This document shows positions 49,386-61,055 of a stretch of 64,000 bases of DNA, one piece after another (within the stretch, counting starts at the first letter, position 1; each line of letters begins with the position of its first letter). Below the pieces are notes generated by a model. The model made no database searches. It was not told the origin of the DNA and worked only from the letters and a program-made list of their open reading frames with translations. This DNA is from Zonotrichia leucophrys gambelii (Eukaryota; Chordata; Aves; Passeriformes; Passerellidae). The position numbers were made by a program, and so were the translations under genes. The DNA lies in NCBI RefSeq assembly GCF_028769735.1, contig NC_088170.1, forward strand, positions 56,329,585 to 56,393,584. The letters are read 5' to 3'.

Positions 49386-52300
49386 ATAAAGACCTGATTC
49401 TCGCTATTGGCTATGAAAGGAATGTGACTGAAACTCAAATGTAGATGTCTCTCCATTTCTGACATACTGGGGAGAGAGTAACTTCCATAGATAAGCAAAG
49501 TTACTGCTTATCCAACACTAAATCTTTTGTCCATTGACATACCCCGTCAAGACAAATATTTTGTGATTACTTCATTTTGTGAGGAATGCTTGTTGGATTT
49601 GGGAACCCTTTGCTGGCTACAAGTATCAATTTAACTTAAATTGCTATGAAAATTGAATAATGTTATATATGCATATTGTATATAAAACATATTGTTTTCA
49701 GAGCATTTCCATAATGAATACAAGTTTTCAAAACTGAAGAGGTGTCCTTGGATAAAGAAAGATGGACTTTTCCTTATTATTCTTTCATAGATAACAGAGA
49801 CAATATTATCCAGTGTGATTTGAATTATCTGGATTAGCTGTTATAGCCCAGAGGATGACTGCACATGCAACAACAGGCTGGCCCTTACTATCAAAACATA
49901 GTGGAGTGATGGAGACAAAAGTACTCCTTTTTAAAATTTATACAGAATTTTTCACTGATGCAATAATAGTAAAATATCTGGGGAAAAATATAACAGTGAA
50001 AATTTTCTTTACTGATATGCCAGCTTTATTCATTTCTGCATGCAAAGGCTGAATTATTTATTTGCATGAGGCAATTCATTCTATACAGTTGCAGCAAGTA
50101 CTTGTTGATGTCTTAGGAAAAGTTTTTACTTGATCACATAAGTATAGAACTAAATTTCTTTTTCCAGATATATAGTTTATTGTTAGCTACAGTCTGAAAG
50201 TGCTTCTATAAACACAGCTTGGAGCCGGAGCTACAGACTTCTTTTTTGATGACATGAGATGAAAAATTACCAAGTCTCTTTGCTGTTTGAATGGGATTTT
50301 ATGAGTGAGATAGCCATCTAACTATTGATAAGCCTGGGTATCTCATTGCCTCCTGTGAGCTGTCATGACAGATACATATTTTGTATTTCTGCTGCTGCTA
50401 AAAGAGTGAACAGAATTGATCAAATGGGCTGGTAGCAGGAACTGTTCACTGGAAATCTCAGATCTTTCTGGAGGGAAGATGGAAATATATATGAAAATAC
50501 ATAAGCTGAATTTCAAAAAAGCTCTGTGTGAGAGATTGCATCCTGAATTTAAGGATGAAGTGGCCTAAATATCCCAAGAGGCACATTTCCTCCTTTCTGG
50601 AAATCAGAAATTATTGGGAATAAAACTCCTCTATTCTCCCTGATGGTTTTGTTGTTGTTTTCTTCTACTGCTGTAAATTTCAGAATGTTCTTCCCATGAG
50701 GAGGATTTCTGAGAAGGCACAAGTAAGTGATGGTTGGATAAGAAATTTCTGAAAAAAGTTCTGGAGTAAAGTATCCCCAAATCCAGATTTCACAGAAATG
50801 AAATCTTAGTTCTGAAGGATACATAACAGGAAAATTAGAGAAGTATGTATACTAAATCTTGATTTATTTGATAACAAAGACTGAGCACTTCTGTCCATAT
50901 TGGTTGCAATTTCAGACTTTAATTTTCTCTGATGTGGAAGCTTGATTACAAGAACAAACATGGGAGCCCAGTTCAACCATTTACGGTGCACATTAATTCT
51001 CCTTTGGAGAAGCTTTGGAAGCTTGTAGGAAATTGTAGGAAATTCTTGTGGCCAGAAAAAGCCCAATTTTCAGAGCACCTGTCTCTGAGAGACTTTCTCT
51101 AGCATCGCATCTCTCAGCCTCTCATTTCTGGCACAGGCATTGACTGTCCTGTGGGCTCCACACAGAAGACTTTGAAGCATTAAAAGAGTCTCTGATACAG
51201 TGCCACAGCAATTTAATTATTTTCTCTCATGCTGCCTCAGCTACACTAAGCTTAAGGAATTAGATGGGATGCAAGATTTTAGCTTTAACTTATAAAAATG
51301 CAAATGATCTGGAATTAAATTGCTCAGGAACTTGACTCCCTATCACACAGTGATAAGAAGCACTCGAGCTGCAGTTCTTTCCCATGGCACAGAATTCTGC
51401 CTGAGTGATTGCTGGACTGGGAGCCTTTCCACCTCACATCCTCCTCCAATCTCCAAAGAATTTAATGTGCTACAAAGTACTTATCTCCACTCTGTTTTCA
51501 AGGAGGAACTGACCTGAAGTACAGATCAGATTTTCAGAAAGTCCCTTCTGTTGTACTTCACATTTATATCCATGGAAAGTCCTCCATCTGCCCAGACAGT
51601 TTTCCATTACTCCTTTTGCACAAGAAAAATAAACAAACAAATACCAGCACATACCTTGTGACCCTCTGGGCCTTTACTCCACCTTCTTGATCTCTTCTGC
51701 TTTTGAAAAAGCAATTTGAAAGACCTCCCATTGCTGATTTTATGCAGGATCTTTAGAGGATTACAGCAGATAAAGAAACACAAGCTTTACTGAAGGTGAG
51801 AAACCAGCATGATTACAATTCATTGTCACTCGAGCACATAACAGACAGACTGCCTCTGCATCCCTGTCTCCATACCCCTGAATGTGGTGGGGAGTTTGAA
51901 AGAGAGAAGTTACTGTCCTTGCCTTCTCTGTATATTTTCTCACCAGATACACAGGATTATTGGAAGTCTCCCAGTAACTTTCTTGACATAAGGGACTTGA
52001 GCTACATACACATATATGATATCTCTCCTTGGTAGTTAATCTGCCTAAATCATCTTAATTTCCAGATCTTATTGACCCTATCAGCTGTTTATTGTTTCCT
52101 CACTATGAGCTAAAGTTTCCCCTTCTCCTTTACTCCCAGAGCCGTACAGAATTCTGTGCTTCCTCTGTGTGCCTTGCCCTGATTTGCTTCACCTTCAATT
52201 TAATTCTGCTGTGGTGTCAAATCCATCTTCCAGAAAATGCTCCACACCCTCTATGTACATGATCTATGCACAGACACAGCCTTGGAACTTGCTTGCATGA

Positions 52301-52493
52301 CCAAATCACAGAACCTACAAGGTACCTGGGCAGAGAGTGGCAGAAATGTAACTGGGAACCGAGGTTCTGTTAACCCATCTCCTCTTGTGGTAAAGGCTTT
52401 TCAGGCTGTAAAACAGAAACACACCAAATCCATGCTCTGGTGTAGGGTGCAATGTGTTCAAAGAAAAAATAAACACAAGCTTTCCACTCTATG
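49386..52493. other. Intergenic stretch just downstream of the TBC1D22-family gene
   Basis: Between the CR1 pair and the putative poly(A) site I see no gene. It is moderately AT-rich with ORFs under 92 codons. If the gene uses a still more distal poly(A) site, part of this could be transcribed. Confidence 0.55.
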
Positions 52494-52513
52494 TAGCACT
52501 TCATAAATATGTG

Positions 52514-52519
52514 TTTATT
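52514..52519 (-). terminator. Distal poly(A) signal (AATAAA) of the TBC1D22-family transcript
   Basis: TTTATT on the plus strand reads AATAAA on the transcript strand. It is followed within about 50 nt by a T/GT-rich segment (TGTGTTTATTTTTTC) that could act as the downstream element. It is the most distal canonical signal before base composition returns to the intergenic background. Confidence 0.5.
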
Positions 52520-52746
52520 TCCTCATCTTTCACCAGTTTTACAGTTTTAACCAGTGCCTCGGGGGTAATGTTCGTCAGAAGCATACAATGGAACTTCAGA
52601 TAGTTCTATTCTGTAGTTAAGAATTGAAAAAAATTAACTGGCCTTTCCATACGGAACTGCACCAAATAATAATGAAACTAATTTTTATAGCATATTACAG
52701 AGTTACCTAAGATTTCAACTTACATCTCTATCTTACTCATGTACTG

Positions 52747-52754
52747 TATTTACA
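52747..52754 (-). promoter_or_regulatory. Pumilio response element-like site in 3' UTR
   Basis: TATTTACA on the plus strand reads TGTAAATA on the transcript strand, the consensus bound by PUF-family repressors. A second copy lies 24 nt away. Confidence 0.35.
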
Positions 52755-52770
52755 CAGTTAACTAATTTAT

Positions 52771-52778
52771 TATTTACA
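52771..52778 (-). promoter_or_regulatory. Pumilio response element-like site in 3' UTR
   Basis: This is a second exact TGTAAATA on the transcript strand, close to the first and about 250 nt before the distal poly(A) signal. Two further copies of the looser TGTANATA consensus lie at 53237-53244 (TGTAGATA) and 54382-54389 (TGTAAATA). Confidence 0.35.
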
Positions 52779-53182
52779 TTTTTCAAATTCTGTAGTCATA
52801 AATCTTTTTTATATTGTACATTCTAGTTTAAACTTTTATTACAGAAATTATTCAACACACATTTCAGACACTGCAATTTAAATATTTCACATGAGTCCTA
52901 GGAAATGACTGACTGGTTTCACTAGTGACATGTCAAGATGCCTCCTTCATAAGAAAATATATATTACAAAGGAATTTTATCATGTTCAGAATCTTGAATT
53001 TTGAGAAAACTAAGTACATGGGATGTAACCATGATAATGCTATTTCCTTTTCTATGCAATATTTTTTTTGGAATGACACTTTACCTGAGATGCAAAATTG
53101 TTAAATGTGTGGGCTTTTGATAAAAATTTGAAATTTTACATAAATGTTGGCCTTCTATTTACTGAGAACTACTCCTATCTGC

Positions 53183-53213
53183 ATAGATATATAAATGTTA
53201 TTTATATATCTAT
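53183..53213 (-). repeat. Perfect 14-bp inverted repeat in the 3' UTR
   Basis: The arms at 53183-53196 and 53200-53213 are exact reverse complements separated by a 3-nt loop. In the RNA they would form a 14-bp, nearly all A-U hairpin. AT-rich DNA makes such palindromes by chance more often than average, but 14 bp with a 3-nt loop is long. Confidence 0.8.
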
Positions 53214-55588
53214 ATCATATTTTCCAAAAAAGTCTATATCTACATAAATAAACATTGGTATTATATTAGGAAACTTCCCACTATCCTTAAAAAGCAATGT
53301 GCTCAAGTACAATATTCAACTTCTGACACAGACACAATAGTAGATGTGACCTCTAGTGGTAATACTTCCTTCCAAGGGAAGTGAGAGGTACCTGTTGAAT
53401 TTGGAAGACATGACAGACAACTTATGTGGACCCAATGAAGGGAATTTTATATATCCAGTCCCAAAAATGTTGTGCAGGAGCATCTGACACAGCAGACAAC
53501 TTTGGGTCACCTTTCCATGTTACATGTAACTACCTAAATATCACCTTAATAGAAAAAGTTAATTATAGAAAACCCTTACACCAGTTAATGCTGTGTTGTC
53601 TTCTCTCGTTACAATAATATGCATTTCTATTAACAAATGATTGCAGATACCAAGTTTAAAGCAAATAGTCGTAGATTTCATGTTTCTTTTATTCTGTTAT
53701 TGGTAGACACTGTTAGGCACAATATGACATTCCTTGTAAACATAAATTTTGATACATTAGACCACAAACTGAGGTTACAGAAAGCAGTACACAGACATGT
53801 GAGAAGCACAGATCCACTACACATTCCAGGCACAAATGCAGCCACCTGGGAGGCCTGACCCTGTATCCATCACAACTGAAACACCCAGCCGACACCAGTG
53901 GAAAACAAATGCATCCTAGTTGCCAAACCAGGTTTTTGAAATAATTCTCTTTTTATCTTCTACCAAAGATTTCATATACTTTTAAAATATAGATGGTCTC
54001 ATAATCACGTGGTGGTAAAAATGTATTTTACTTTATTTACCCTGAAACACCTAATTATTATGAAGTCTGTGTAAAGAACTAAGGCCCCTAAAGCAAGTAA
54101 TGTAAGTAATACATTTAGAAAGCTCTCTTCAAAATATGTATCTGCATATTTTTAAGAAGTTGAAAATAATCTTTCAATAACAAGTCATAAGAGAAAGTCT
54201 CTTGAAGGTTTTTTATTTCCCAAACTTAAAAGTGCACTACACTTTCTGTGCAACGCTGTGCCACTCAAGAACCAAACTGAGGAATAAGAAGTCTGAACTT
54301 TTAAGTATATTGCTTATTGCAACTCCCACCCTTCATAACCTGCATGTGTATGGTAGGCACAAATTAATATGAGTTATGAGTTATTTACATCCAACAGAGC
54401 AAACTTAGAATTCTTACCAGAAAATATTCCTTGAAATAAAACAGTGCACTTGAATTATGTAAGTTTTAAGAAATTATTCAGTATTCCATGGTTATATGAA
54501 GAAACATTAATTTTAGTCTATAAACTCAATTTTTGTTCTGCTAATGACCCATGAACAATCTGAGTATACAGTTACCACTATTGTTGTTGGGAGCTAGCTC
54601 TCTTCCTCTGAATAATCAGGAAAAGGGTATTAAATTATTTAACAAAAAAGCTTTGGAAAGATATATTAATTTTCCTTTTCTAATCACTAGAAATGGAGAA
54701 TAAGGCAACAACTGAGATAAAAATATATCTTGCTTAGTAAACCAAGCTTCTTAATACATTTCTTAAAAGTGAAATTTCATGCTGAAAAATTGCAAGGCCT
54801 TAAAAGAGAAACTTTAATTACTTTGACAAGGCCTTGCCTTCTGTTTAATTCACTATTTTAAAGCACTCCAGAACATATTGAAAGGGACTTATTTCAGTGT
54901 AATAGATGAGTCTTCAGCTTTAAGTAACTCCTTTTTATGGCAAAAAAGCTTCTATAGCATCCTTCAACACTGAATAATGTTTAGAAAAATGCCACCAATT
55001 TCCATTACAACCTTCTATATTCTTATATTATAGAAGTAATCTAACCTAATTCCATAGAAAAACAACAGATGGTGTGGTAATATCAGTGTCTTTTGAGCTA
55101 TAACCAGACCCCAAAACACAGGCCTTGCTGTCTCACGTGGTCTGTATGATCAAGGAAAAGTTCTTTTTTGCCACTCAAAGTAGATTTCACCAACCAAAAC
55201 TGGCTGACAAATTCATGGCAGGTGACACCGAAGTAATGACAAAATAATTCCGTAAGTAGTTTTAAGTCTAAAGTACAATTGAAAAATTGCTCCACATAAA
55301 TAAGAGAGACAACTATTCTATTTAGACAAGGGGAAAAAAGAAGAAAATAATACTTCTGAACTCATTTTTCATGCTGAGCAAAAAAATTCACTTTTAAGTT
55401 CATTCGGTGCTCGATATCCTGCTTTGTCCACTTCTTTGGTATTCTGTTCTCATTCTGCAAATTCCAACAGAATTTTAATGGTCATCTTACTTCAAATGAA
55501 AGAGCAAGGAGCTGAAAGCATAACCAGAACAACAGATGCCATAATACTGCAGAACACGTTGCTTCTAATGATTTCAGTCTCTTTATAT

Positions 55589-55717
55589 TCACTTCTTGTA
55601 ATGATTAGGGGCGTCCGCAAATGCAAACTTCAGTCTGTAGGCCTCTGCTAGGAGCACACTGATGTCTTCATTTCCCCAGTGTACTGTGGGCAAATTCTGT
55701 AAAAATATCAGTAACTC
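55589..55717 (-). CDS. TBC1D22A: Terminal coding exon of a TBC1D22-family Rab GAP (probably TBC1D22A)
   Basis: The exon encodes 42 residues and then TGA, starting in phase 0 with ELLIFLQNLPTVHWGNED and ending AYRLKFAFADAPNHYKK. This is the last helical part of a TBC domain. I recognise the LPT-HWGNED and LLAEAYRLK-FADAPNHY pattern from memory as the TBC1D22 C-terminus. TBC domains act as GTPase-activating proteins for Rab GTPases. TBC1D22 proteins are reported to bind the Golgi protein ACBD3. The catalytic arginine and glutamine fingers lie in upstream exons outside this window. The exon start is set by a strong acceptor on the minus strand: a long pyrimidine run including 13 T, then CAATTAG, directly before GAG. 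A second possible acceptor (TTTTTACAG) lies 21 nt inside, but starting there would lose ELLIFLQ, which fits the family. The A versus B paralogue is uncertain. I prefer A because of the large adjacent gene-poor region. The exon itself is very likely real. Confidence 0.87.
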   Translation of the reverse strand, partial: ELLIFLQNLPTVHWGNEDISVLLAEAYRLKFAFADAPNHYKK

Positions 55718-55747
55718 CTAATTGAAAAGGAAAAAAAAAAAAAGGAA
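55718..55747 (-). promoter_or_regulatory. Splice acceptor with long polypyrimidine tract
   Basis: Read on the minus strand, this is CTTCC, thirteen T, CCTTTT, then CAATTAG at the exon edge. It is a near-ideal 3' splice site and fixes the start of the terminal TBC1D22 exon. On the plus strand it appears as a poly(A)-like run at 55731-55743 and could be mistaken for a retroposon tail. Confidence 0.8.
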
Positions 55748-57660
55748 GTAAATATATTTTTTCAAATAGCAGTGTAATAACTATATATTACTTATACAAT
55801 GATCATTTATAAGCAACTACTCATGTACCACCTCTGCATCCCAAACAAATCTGAGATCCAATTAGGTTTAGGGATTTTTACATAGATACTTGCTATTCAA
55901 CCTTTCAGTTCAGAAACCTGCTATTAATTGCAGCTGAAATATGTTCATTTGATAGATAATTTTTTTTGAGAAAAATAATCTGTGTTGCTGCGTACCCAAA
56001 TTATTTTTTTGCTCCAGGGCATGAAGTCCTACAATTGGATAAATTTTAAAAATTATGCATGATTGCTAAGTCTGGGATTCTCTCACACCAGTGCAAAGAT
56101 AAACTACTTCTCTCTATACTACTTATACATGAAGAATTATGAAATACGTTATTACTTCAGTCAGTTGCAGTCAATTTCCACCTCAAGTCTTAGCCCAGGT
56201 TTCCCACTCCCTGCTGGTTTCTGATCCCGAAACATTTTCCTGTGGGTAGCTTTTCCTCTCTCATTTTAGGTTTAGGTGAAATTCACTTCCAAGAAGCCTA
56301 AGCCCAGGAACAGAGGTAACAAGAAGCTCACTGGCACACAGTGCCTCCATGTTCAGTTCTGATGAAAATGCATCAAAATCCACCATGATCCTCAGCAGCA
56401 CAAAGCCTCAAATCCTCATCTGTAGGCTGAGACCTGACAGCTCTGAGAGGACTCTTTGGAAGATCAGCTACCACAAATTGTCTCCTGACAATTCATGCAA
56501 ATGACAAGTTTTATAAGGCTCCTAATTTGACTAAACTCTGGAAGTTAGTTTGCTCTTTAAAGAAAAAACCTGGTGACCCATAAGGTCAGAAACCCTCAAA
56601 TGTGATGCAAAAGCCACCCTTGGCCAAATTTTAAGTTCATGTTTGAAAATTTTCATAGAGCAGATCACCTGTCTGTTTTAATTGTTTTGATAAACTGTGG
56701 CAAAACAGCAAAAGAGAAGTTTTGGATGAGTCACAGCAAAATAAACATGGACTTTTATGATGGGAGGTATAAGGCAATCTTAGGAATAAATGAAGTTGTT
56801 AAACCTGCTCGTATCTTCTAGGTGCTCTATTTTTGCAGAAAAAAATGCACACAAATTTGTGCACATTTGTATACATGCATATGTATTTGTGAGGATGTGT
56901 ATATTTTTATGCGAGTACATCTGTTCAGGTTTATTCTGAAGATCAGGAATAAGTGAACGGGAATGCAATTAAAACCACAGCCATTATCTTGTTATAAATC
57001 AGAATCCTGCAGTAGCATGTATAAGTACCCAGGGAAATGATTTTTCTTCATAAGAATCATATTTTCCTTGCTTCCCCTGCTCCCTTCTCTGCACCTTCTT
57101 TCATAGAAGATGGCTGTAGAAGCCCTTAGCAAGGATTCACTGATTTTAAGAAAAGCCAGGAGCAGAATTAACATTAAATTATTTCTTTATGTTTATGAGA
57201 AAATTATTTTGACTTCATCTATTTCACAGTCTTGCTATACTGGTTCTTAGAGAAAGGATAGAAGTTGAGCAGTACTGTAATTATGAATACTAAGTAATAA
57301 TACAACAGAGTTGGAATGAGAATGTCTCTATTACACTTGAGAGAACACATTTTTAATAAAGTATTGTGCAATTGTCAAAATCCCACTCTTCTAAAAAAAT
57401 TCAATGCACTTATTTGACAGTTATGTTGATAACTGTAATTAATTAATTAGCAGTAGAGTGTAGGAAGGTTGTGTGGAGGGATCATAAATGCCTTCCTCCC
57501 TGAAAGTTCTTTTCTCCTTTTACAAAACTTTCAAGCAGCCCTAAGACACAGCAATTAATTCAGTGAGTTTTGTGAAATTACCTCTTTTACTCTTTGCAAT
57601 CTCAAGACTTCTCTGGGTCAGACTACTGGTGCAAATGGATTCACATTGCTGGAGCAGAGT

Positions 57661-57699
57661 TTTGGTTTTCTTTGGGCTTTGGTTTTCTTTGGGCTTTGG
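57661..57699. repeat. 17-bp tandem repeat (2.3 copies)
   Basis: TTTGGTTTTCTTTGGGC is repeated exactly at 57661-57677 and 57678-57694, followed by a partial TTTGG. Confidence 0.9.
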
Positions 57700-58661
57700 A
57701 ACATCCAATGACTTTATCAATATATATATACCACAACATCCATGCTATATGAAATTTAACATATTGCTCAAATCTGAAATAGGACTGTTAGTGATGAACT
57801 AGTTTAATACTTCAATCATTAATTTCAAATTTGATAATAGTTTTCATCTTAATTAAATATATAAATAAATGGCAGATTAATGCATTTACTGTCTCCAAGT
57901 CCACTTCTGTTTGAGTGGGGATTTTGCCACTGTTACCAGGGAAGAAGACCAAAGTCTAAGACTGATACTGGCTAGCAGATATGTGTTATAAATCCGTGTA
58001 AAGTAACTGGCCAAAGACATACTACTTGTATGACCATCTAAAGATAAAGCTTATCTTCCTGTGATCTATTACAGAGCTTCAAAACTTGCTCAGATAGAAA
58101 TAAAGCTTACATCTTTTTAAAAATAAAGTTGGCAAAAACCTCACTAAAGAAAATGTTATTTTCTTTAAATTGGAAAATTTTATTTTTCTTTGACTGTTAA
58201 AGAAAATCATGCTGCCTTTATTGCTGCATATGGAGAATTCTTTGGAAATAAGGAAACTGCTATAAAGAAACTATCAAAAACCCCCAAAGTCTTTGGATGT
58301 GAAGAACTGTACAAATACACTGCTTAATATTTAAAAGACCACAATGACAAGTTGGTCTAAAACTGCTCAATTCAGCATTTTACAGTTAAACAAACAAAAA
58401 AAGAGCAAGAATTACTACAAGTGACTCAAGCTTAATAATTTATTTTTAATTATCATTATTTTTTTGCCAACAGATAAACAGCTAAGCAGCATGTATAAAT
58501 AAGGCATGCATACTAACTTCTTAGATTCATTTTCTTATCCACAACAGTATTAAACTATAAGGCACTCTTTGAAATATGACGACTCATAATGTGAATTAAC
58601 ATTTACCATTAAAAGCTTGTAGATGATAAATTGCCTGGTCTATTTCGGATGAAAACTGAGT

Positions 58662-58823
58662 CTAAAAAATCAATCTTTGTAAAATATTCCTGGAAGAGTT
58701 CTGCTTTCTGCTTAATTTAAATGGTATTGTGATGACACCTGGCTGAAGAATCAGGGCAGCCTGATCATCATCATCAGAGCTGGGGTTTCTAAATTCGCAG
58801 GCCAATGTTTGTTTATATTTTGG
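58662..58823 (-). other. Possible cryptic or alternative terminal exon (weak)
   Basis: After a weak acceptor (TTGTTGGTAAAG) the minus strand stays open for 53 codons and ends in TAG. The peptide begins PKYKQTLACEFRNPSSDDDD and continues with a hydrophobic stretch and a basic tail. Its frame would match the phase 0 expected of an exon that replaces the last TBC1D22 exon. A possible internal donor (CCAG/GTGTCA) lies at 58738. The four aspartates come from a GAT microsatellite. I do not recognise the peptide and it may be chance. Confidence 0.15.
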
Positions 58824-59570
58824 CTTTACCAACAATAAATATGCTCAAAATTATGTCCTTTGAATTTGGCAAATAGAGTGCCCTGTTTTCCTCTCTTACT
58901 GAGAGGAGCAGCTATATTAACGCCTTGAACTGGGGCCCATCTGCAAGGCCCAGCCTGCCAGCACAGCTTCAGCTCTGTCTGTGGTGTCTGCCCTCTCACG
59001 CCACACCAGGGAAAGGCATCTCCTCCCTCCTTCCCTCCTTGCCAGCCAAGCAGAGGAGGACATCAAGGTACCACCTGCATTTGCTCCTGCCCCTCATCAA
59101 GCACAAAAAGGGAAGAGATTTTAGTCACAGTGCTACTCCCATAGTTAGGGGCTGCAGTTGATGTTACCCAGGACAGTGTGAGGAAAATGGCATTTGTTAG
59201 CAGGGAGAAGAGAAGGCTAAGGCAGCATCCAAGAGCAGCTCCACACAGAGGGGGCTGGAAAGAAGAAAAGAGGTGCCAAGAGGCAATAGTAACAAGCTGA
59301 AGCTAACTTGTCATAGGGAGCTGACTTGTCACACCAAAACAATCCTCTGCAATGAGGGTGCTTGAGCAGCTTGCCAGGGAAACTGTAAATCTGTCCACTG
59401 GGATTTTCACAGCTCGCCTGGCACACCCTGAGCAGGCTGCTCAAGCTCCAATGCTAGTCTGGCTTGCAGCAGCAACATGCACTAAGGAGCTCCCTTCCAC
59501 AGTGAAATTTGCCACTGTTTTATTTTGTAAAGGACTTGGGCCTAAATAGAAAAGAAATCCCAAAGTGAAA

Positions 59571-59603
59571 AAAAACAAACAAACAAACAAAAAAAAAAAG
59601 GCA
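59571..59603. repeat. AAAC microsatellite / poly(A)
   Basis: A run of A is followed by four CAAA units and a further A11 run. It could be the tail of a retroposon, but no body is recognised to its left. Confidence 0.85.
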
Positions 59604-60018
59604 AAAAGCTAAACATTTACCCCTTTGCACCATTTCAAGAAACAAAGGTATGTTTCCTGACAAGTAGAAGCTTGTATTTTTCATTTGTAATTAAAGGATA
59701 TAGGGGGCTGGTGCAGCAGAGTTGCTGGGTCAGACTACGAATAAATTAAAAACTTATAAATCAAACTGACTTTTAAGTATGGCAAAAGATCTGAATGTAA
59801 ACTATATACTAGCCTTTGTAAGGGATTTCTGGTTTACAGTGACTTATTTAACCCACAATTCTGAAATAATTCTTCAGTACATTTGAAATTCAATATTTTT
59901 GTTACCAAACAAAAACCTTATTTTTTATAGAATTTCACTCATCATATTTCCACAACTTTAACTACATTTGGATTTACATGATACTTTGCAGATTTGCATT
60001 TGTAAAATATGCTACAAC

Positions 60019-60051
60019 ACTTTATATATAGCATGCTACTATATATAAAGT
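60019..60051. repeat. Perfect 13-bp inverted repeat
   Basis: The arms ACTTTATATATAG (60019-60031) and CTATATATAAAGT (60039-60051) are exact reverse complements around a 7-nt loop. It could form a hairpin in the intron RNA or a cruciform in DNA. Confidence 0.85.
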
Positions 60052-60118
60052 ATTTTTAAACACTTAGAAGTTGATATATAGAGTGCAGTTTTAAAGTTAA
60101 TGCACTTTTGAAATCTAA

Positions 60119-60156
60119 TTTTTCTAAGATAATTACATTTTTCTAAGATAATTACA
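60119..60156. repeat. 19-bp exact tandem duplication
   Basis: TTTTTCTAAGATAATTACA occurs at 60119-60137 and again at 60138-60156 with no mismatch, which suggests a recent slippage event. Confidence 0.9.
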
Positions 60157-61033
60157 TGTATTCTAGAACTACTGTCTTCACCTTTTAGTCAAGACAAGAC
60201 AGTGATAAACATGCTGGAAGTGCTGTGGTATAAAAGCTCCTCTGGATGCATGAAGAGTAAAAGCATGAGGTCTGTGTTTTACACACCACAACAGTAAGAG
60301 CAATACTCTTACTGTTAAGCAATGGCTATTGTCAGACACAAAATTATTCTTGAGGGAAAAAAATGTTATCCCAGAAGATCCAATACACATATCTAAAATA
60401 AAATACCAGACTACCAGACAGACAGCTCAAAAAAGGTGATTTCCAAAGCTTTTATTCCTCAGTTTCCTCTAAAATCAAAAAGGTCAAGGTCTGCTCCTTG
60501 TAGACTAGATCAAAACTGAATATTAATAAAACTTCACAAAATACATTTATAATAATTATTACAAAGTTATCAGCCTCTTTCTCCTCATTGAGATTTTAAC
60601 CCAGTGAAACCTCAGCATATTAAAACCATTTTAAAAAACCCCAAACCCAGAGCAAAGAAAGCAAATTTTATCGTGTTTTGGAATCTCGTTCATTACCAAA
60701 TCTCCTTACAGTATGACGTCTACTATAATCCTGTTAGAAATACAATTTTTAGCGTAAGATTGGCCAATAATACTGTTTTTTGGCAATGGCTATCTGTAGT
60801 TGTTACCCTATTTACTATCACCCCTACTCTGACTCCATATGAGGATCTTGAAGGAAGGAACATAAAAAGCAGTTCCAGGAAACATTTTGATAGTTTATAA
60901 AACATAAAAATGTTATTCTAATGAGTAGAACACTAAGGTATCATCTGTGCTAATCAAAGCAGTATATTTAATTTGAAAATACAGAGGTTTTGTCTGTGTG
61001 AATTATTGACAAAGTTCAATTGCAAGGTTGTTT

Positions 61034-61055
61034 TGTTTGCTTGTTTGTTTGTTTT
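61034..61055. repeat. TTTG microsatellite
   Basis: Short TTTG repeats (GTTTGCTTGTTTGTTTGTTTT). They are the reverse-complement type of the AAAC run 1.4 kb away. Confidence 0.8.

Larger units (their letters stand above)
52494..55588 (-). other. Putative 3' UTR of the TBC1D22-family gene
   Basis: This AT-rich stretch follows the stop codon directly and contains no credible ORF. Several poly(A) signals (AATAAA on the minus strand, TTTATT on the plus strand) occur in it, near 54213, 54033, 53685, 52858, 52767 and 52514. The most distal is followed on the minus strand by a GT/T-rich stretch, so I place the 3' end near 52494. Shorter isoforms are likely. Four Pumilio-type TGTANATA sites lie on the transcript strand, and a 14-bp perfect hairpin lies at 53183-53213. 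No LTR or CR1 interrupts it. The exact end is inferred and cannot be proved without transcript data. Confidence 0.6.

Noticed and set aside
55728..55747. Poly(A) run that might be a retroposon tail
   Set aside because: On the minus strand it is the polypyrimidine tract of the terminal TBC1D22 exon acceptor.
57590..57660. Minus-strand segment with CAG at one side and GTAATT at the other, resembling an exon
   Set aside because: The only open frame gives a Ser/Lys-rich peptide without resemblance to TBC1D22, and phases do not fit the terminal exon.
60430..60900. Possible second 3' UTR end on the minus strand (AATAAA near 60455)
   Set aside because: An isolated poly(A) hexamer in AT-rich intron with no associated coding exon found. 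An internal intronic signal is more likely.
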